A stretch of 59,573 nucleotides of DNA, from contig JALHPV010000009.1 in the NCBI GenBank assembly GCA_022842285.1, positions 1 through 59,573 on the forward strand. Reading direction: 5' to 3'. Origin of the DNA: Kofleriaceae bacterium (GTDB taxonomy: Bacteria > Myxococcota_A > Polyangia > Haliangiales > Haliangiaceae). A program made the position numbers and the translations under genes. How positions within the stretch are numbered: the first letter of the stretch is position 1; each line of letters starts with the position of its first letter. Below the pieces are notes generated by a model. The model did no database searches and was not told the origin of the DNA. It saw only the letters and a program-made list of their open reading frames with translations. Shown here one piece after another: positions 55,562 through 59,573 of the stretch.

Positions 55562-55599
55562 GCCGAAATTTTCGCCGGGCCGCGGGGCTCCGCGCAAAT

Positions 55600-56280
55600 T
55601 TACGCGCGGGCGACGACGCTGGCGCGGTTCCGATAGTCGGTGGCGTACTCGGCCTGCCCCTTCCGGTCCCACGCGATCGCGAGCTCGCGACAGCGGTCGG
55701 CTTCGAGCGTCGGCGGCAGCTCGCCTCCCGTACGCATCCCATCGAGCACGGTGATGGCTTCGTCGATGCGATCGAGCGCGAGCAGGGCGCGCGCCCGCGT
55801 GTGCTGGATCGCGGCCACATCGGGGCGCAGCCCCACCGCCTCTTCGGCGAGCGCGAGGGCGCTCGGGGCGTCGGTGCCGCGATCGAGGCCGAGGCAGGCG
55901 CGGTTGTTCAGCCACACCGCGCGCTCCGCGGTGTCGAGCTCGGCGGTTGCGAGCGCCTCGAGCAGAGGTGCGGCCCGCTCGTGGTCACCGAGGGCGAGCA
56001 AGCAGCCCGCGCGCGAGAGGAGGCCCGCGCGCTCGCGGCTCGCGCTGAATGCGAAGGCGACGACCAGGCGATAGCGGCGCGCCGCCCGCTGGTACTTGCC
56101 CGCCTCGAACAGGTCGTGGGCGGACCGCGGCAACCACAGGAGGAGCCAGAGCGTGGCCAGCAGGGCGAGGCCGATGCCGGCCCAGAGCCACGGGCGACCA
56201 AAGGCGGCCTGCAGGGCGATCGGACCGACGAGGCAGCCGAGGAGCCAGCCGGCGCCGCGGATCACATGACGCCCTGCCAC
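55600..56280 (-). CDS. TPR membrane protein
   Basis: About 226 residues from GTG 56280. Two hydrophobic helices at the N-terminus (LLGCLVGPIALQAAF and LWAGIGLALLATLWLLLWL) are followed by TPR-like helices to the end (FEAGKYQRAARRYRLVV, LTHR-like AIQHTRARALLALDRIDEAI). The longer frame to 56745 runs over miaB and is not coding. TATTCT six bases upstream supports the start. Role unknown. Confidence 0.7.
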   Translation of the reverse strand: MAGRHVIRGAGWLLGCLVGPIALQAAFGRPWLWAGIGLALLATLWLLLWLPRSAHDLFEAGKYQRAARRYRLVVAFAFSASRERAGLLSRAGCLLALGDHERAAPLLEALATAELDTAERAVWLNNRACLGLDRGTDAPSALALAEEAVGLRPDVAAIQHTRARALLALDRIDEAITVLDGMRTGGELPPTLEADRCRELAIAWDRKGQAEYATDYRNRASVVARA

Positions 56281-56286
56281 GGCCCG

Positions 56287-56292
56287 AGAATA
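56287..56292 (-). promoter_or_regulatory. -10 hexamer of the TPR membrane protein gene
   Basis: On the minus strand TATTCT ends six bases before GTG 56280. The divergent miaB has TATGCT at 56291-56296 on the plus strand. Confidence 0.45.
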
Positions 56293-56316
56293 TGCTAACG
56301 AAGCCCCCCAGAGACC

Positions 56317-57716
<1,400 letters not shown>

Positions 57717-57717
<1 letters not shown>

Positions 57718-57860
57718 GTTAAGTCGGTGGCGTAGGTAGTTTCGTAGGTGTAAGCGTTAGTCGATAGTGCGTAGGGTTAAGCGTCAGTCGTAGGGTTAAG
57801 CGTTATTCGATAAGTTTACGTACGTAGGTTAGGTCTAAGCGCGGTCGGTAGGTTAAGCGG
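57717..57860 (+). repeat. Degenerate TAGGGTTAAGCG repeats
   Basis: About six imperfect copies of a 19-30 base unit, consensus near TAGGGTTAAGCGTYAGTCG, start right after the miaB stop. Good copies are at about 57771 and 57791. The stretch is AT-richer than its surroundings and has no reading frame. Variation between copies suggests an old array. Confidence 0.65.
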
Positions 57861-57948
57861 CGGCGGCGTCGACGAGGACAGCGGCGGGACGGTGATATAG
57901 GCCGTCAAGCTGCTGTTGTTAGTTCGTCGTTCTCGATGAAAACCCATA

Positions 57949-58148
57949 TTGCGACTGGTGTGCCAGTCGCAACTATCGGTTATCTCGATCGCGCACGCTG
58001 CGGATCGCTGCCTGCGGCAGTCAGCTGATGCTGACCGGCGGCAACGCTCGATCCACGCGCGACGCTCGACGAAGCTCGGGTTGCCGCCCGGCTTCGGAGC
58101 CCGAAAGCACCGAAGCGCAGTAGCTCTTGGGGGAGCTCTGCGCTTCGG
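57949..58148. other. Cluster of six consecutive hairpins, possible structured RNA
   Basis: Six stems are packed end to end: 57949-57972 (TTGCGACTGG/CCAGTCGCAA, perfect), 58008-58020, 58020-58035 (GTCAGC/GCTGAC), 58037-58088 (GGCGGCAAC/GTTGCCGCC), 58090-58101, and 58110-58148 (16 base pairs with one bulge). An open frame across it is low-complexity. The region could be a structured RNA or a nest of palindromic elements. Confidence 0.5.
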
Positions 58149-58380
58149 GAATGAACGAGAGAGTGGTCTGCCAACGCCAACCACACCACGTGCGCCACAG
58201 GCGCCAGAGGCGCCAGGCAGCAGCAAGCGTGGAGGTCGGGACGGTGGGCACGGCAGGCTCTGGTGCGAACCGGATGCCACCGCCAACCTCGCGAAACCCC
58301 GCTGGGCCGGGTGTGCGGACCGTCGTCCGGAGGGTGCAACCCGACGCCTCGCGGATGCGCGGCGCTACGTCGGATGATGG
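58149..58380. other. Gene-free gap before the lipase
   Basis: No gene is supported. GGCGCCAG occurs twice near 58200-58217. The rest is GC-rich with no clear promoter, which fits its place between convergent genes. Confidence 0.4.
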
Positions 58381-58413
58381 AGGTGTCGCAGGGGTCCGAC
58401 CCCTGCGACACCT
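58381..58413. repeat. REP-like 33-base palindrome, second exact copy
   Basis: Identical over 33 bases to 13811-13843: 15-base arms AGGTGTCGCAGGGGT around CCG. It ends six bases before the lipase stop, so it may also terminate the lipase transcript. Confidence 0.9.
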
Positions 58414-58418
58414 GTTCG

Positions 58419-59207
58419 CTACGACAGGCGTTCGATGATGGCCGCCGCCACCCGGCGCGAGCCGAGGAGCGCCACGTGGCCCAGGTCGTCGAACAGGATG
58501 GTCTCGGCGCCGGGGATGGGCGGCTGGAGGTCCCCGGGCACGAGGGCGTCGGCCCGCGAGGCGATGACCACGAGCTTGGTACGTGCCGGCGGCGGCGTCG
58601 TGCCGAGGCGCGTGACCAGGGCCGAGCCCAGCACGAGCTCGCGCGAGGCGTGGCCGATACCGAAGGCCGAGACGTCCGTCCCACCGTGCGGGGAGCCCAG
58701 GGTGATGAGGGTCTTCACGTGGTCATCCCCGCCGGCCAGGGCGACGTAGTAGCGGGCGACCACGCCGCCCATGGAGTGGCCGATGACATCGACCTCCGCG
58801 GCCCCGGTGGCTGCGCGCACCTCGTCGATGAACCAGCCGAGCTGGCGAGCCGCCGCCGCCGTGCGGCCCAGGGTCCAGTACTCGAAGCCGAACACCGGCC
58901 CGAGGCCCACCTTCGACAGGCGATAGGCGAGCAGGAGGAAGTTCGCGCGGTTCATCGCATAGCCGTGCAGGACGATGATGGGCCGCGGCCCCCGCGTGCG
59001 TGCTCCCGGCAGCGGCAGGAAGCCCGCCGGACGCAGCGCCGACAGGACGGCCGAGATCCCCCACTCCTTCAGCGCCGCTCGCACCGGGCGCCGGCGTCGA
59101 GCGGCGTGGGGCACCAGCGGGTAGGCGCCCGTCAGCATCAGGCCCTGCGAGACCAGGGCGACGCCGCCCCGGAGCAGCAGGTGCTTCAGGGAGTGGCGCT
59201 TCTGCAC
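58419..59207 (-). CDS. Triacylglycerol lipase-like alpha/beta hydrolase
   Basis: 262 residues from GTG 59207. PIIVLHGYAMNRANFLLLAY is the oxyanion region and VDVIGHSMGGVVARYYVAL the nucleophile elbow. The acid and histidine are likely in ASRADALVPG and DLGHVALL. The fold style is that of lipases such as LipA or PGAP1-like esterases. A hydrophobic, basic N-terminus (LLLRGGVALVSQGLMLTGA) may anchor it in the membrane. Its start overlaps the stop of the upstream gene as TAGTG. Confidence 0.85.
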   Translation of the reverse strand: MQKRHSLKHLLLRGGVALVSQGLMLTGAYPLVPHAARRRRPVRAALKEWGISAVLSALRPAGFLPLPGARTRGPRPIIVLHGYAMNRANFLLLAYRLSKVGLGPVFGFEYWTLGRTAAAARQLGWFIDEVRAATGAAEVDVIGHSMGGVVARYYVALAGGDDHVKTLITLGSPHGGTDVSAFGIGHASRELVLGSALVTRLGTTPPPARTKLVVIASRADALVPGDLQPPIPGAETILFDDLGHVALLGSRRVAAAIIERLS

Positions 59208-59566
59208 TAGCGCGCGACGGGGAAGTTCGGGATGTCGGCCTCGATCTCGGCCGCTGCCTCCGCCGGAACCCCCAGCACGTCGCGCACCCGCCCGAGCAGC
59301 ATCCGCTCCGCGGTCGCGAGCTGACGATCCGCGATGGCCAGCCGGCAGGTGGCCCGGTAGATGCCCTTGCGCGCCTCGATCGGCAGCGACGTCAGGTACG
59401 TCTCCGGCAGCGTCACCTGCGTCTCGAGCATCTGGCTCGTTGCCTCGCGCTCCTCGGGCGTCAGGTCGGCGGTGTCGATCAGCCGGCGCAGGCCCGCGGC
59501 CTCCGCCTCGGCGAGCACACCATCGGCCCAGGCCATCGCGGCCAAGACCCGGATGACGCTCAACAC
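59207..59566 (-). CDS. TerB-like helical protein, possibly cut at the window edge
   Basis: At least 119 residues, all helical, with WADGVLAEAEAAGLRRLI and CRLAIADRQLATAERMLL, two acid-bearing repeats like those of TerB/DjlA-type domains. The GTG at 59566 is near the window edge, and the frame stays open beyond it, so the true start may lie outside. It is translationally coupled to the lipase. Confidence 0.7.
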   Translation of the reverse strand: MLSVIRVLAAMAWADGVLAEAEAAGLRRLIDTADLTPEEREATSQMLETQVTLPETYLTSLPIEARKGIYRATCRLAIADRQLATAERMLLGRVRDVLGVPAEAAAEIEADIPNFPVAR

Positions 59567-59573
59567 GAGCGAT

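Noticed and set aside
57949-58377. A 142-residue open frame in the gap after miaB
   Set aside because: The translation is low-complexity with no domain, and the DNA is better explained by consecutive hairpins.

Overview
The window is about 59.6 kb of high-GC, gene-dense bacterial chromosome. Several things point to Myxococcota (the old Deltaproteobacteria), perhaps near Haliangium or Kofleria. The type IV pilus genes run pilB-pilT-pilC-pilS, as in Myxococcus. There are many short lipoproteins with Cys-rich heads and Asp/Ala-rich linkers, plus PilZ, DnaJ, TPR, RavA-type MoxR and DksA proteins. A ribbon-helix-helix-like small protein looks like ones I associate with myxobacteria. This placement is an inference from gene content; there is no rRNA in the window.

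Layout. Positions 1-2583 hold small membrane proteins and lipoproteins. Positions 2607-6566 hold two large unrecognised proteins followed by a RavA-type MoxR AAA+ ATPase. Positions 6623-9931 hold an NTF2-like membrane protein, an ECF sigma factor and a coupled membrane protein. Positions 9932-13741 hold rlmN, an OmpA-type lipoprotein, a propeller-like lipoprotein and a SixA-type phosphatase. Positions 13861-17389 hold a YegD-like Hsp70 and two tandemly duplicated LamG lipoproteins. Positions 17370-21294 form a respiratory block: class I fumarase, a cytochrome b fused to a dihaem cytochrome c, and a Rieske protein. dksA and its divergent neighbours follow to 23799. Positions 24266-27160 encode a B12-dependent ribonucleotide reductase interrupted by a 360-residue homing intein placed directly before the catalytic cysteine. 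Positions 27233-33000 hold lipoproteins, a PilZ protein, a UbiB-like kinase, a metallo-beta-lactamase fold protein and an Smr protein. Positions 32992-38549 hold a ceramidase-like lipoprotein, a CobS-like membrane protein, a beta-decarboxylating dehydrogenase, a zinc-ribbon membrane protein and tRNA-Leu(CAA). Positions 38654-44704 hold small lipoproteins, TPR, DUF429, J-domain, rpoZ, UPF0158 and RlmI-like genes. Positions 44779-49119 hold a coiled-coil envelope protein, a TPR protein and a duplicated lipoprotein pair flanking a ClpX-type zinc-finger protein. Positions 49186-55561 hold pilS, pilC, pilT, pilB and a GreA-like gene. miaB, a structured 700-base gap, a lipase and a TerB-like gene complete the window.

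Three signals lie outside the ordinary gene content. First, more than twenty genes have a -10-like hexamer ending only 5-10 bases before the start codon with no Shine-Dalgarno, which implies widespread leaderless transcripts and resolves several start codons. Second, two short repeat families occur only in gaps between convergent genes. Third, the gap after miaB contains degenerate 20-30 base repeats followed by six hairpins packed end to end within 200 bases, which could be an undescribed structured RNA or a mobile palindromic element.
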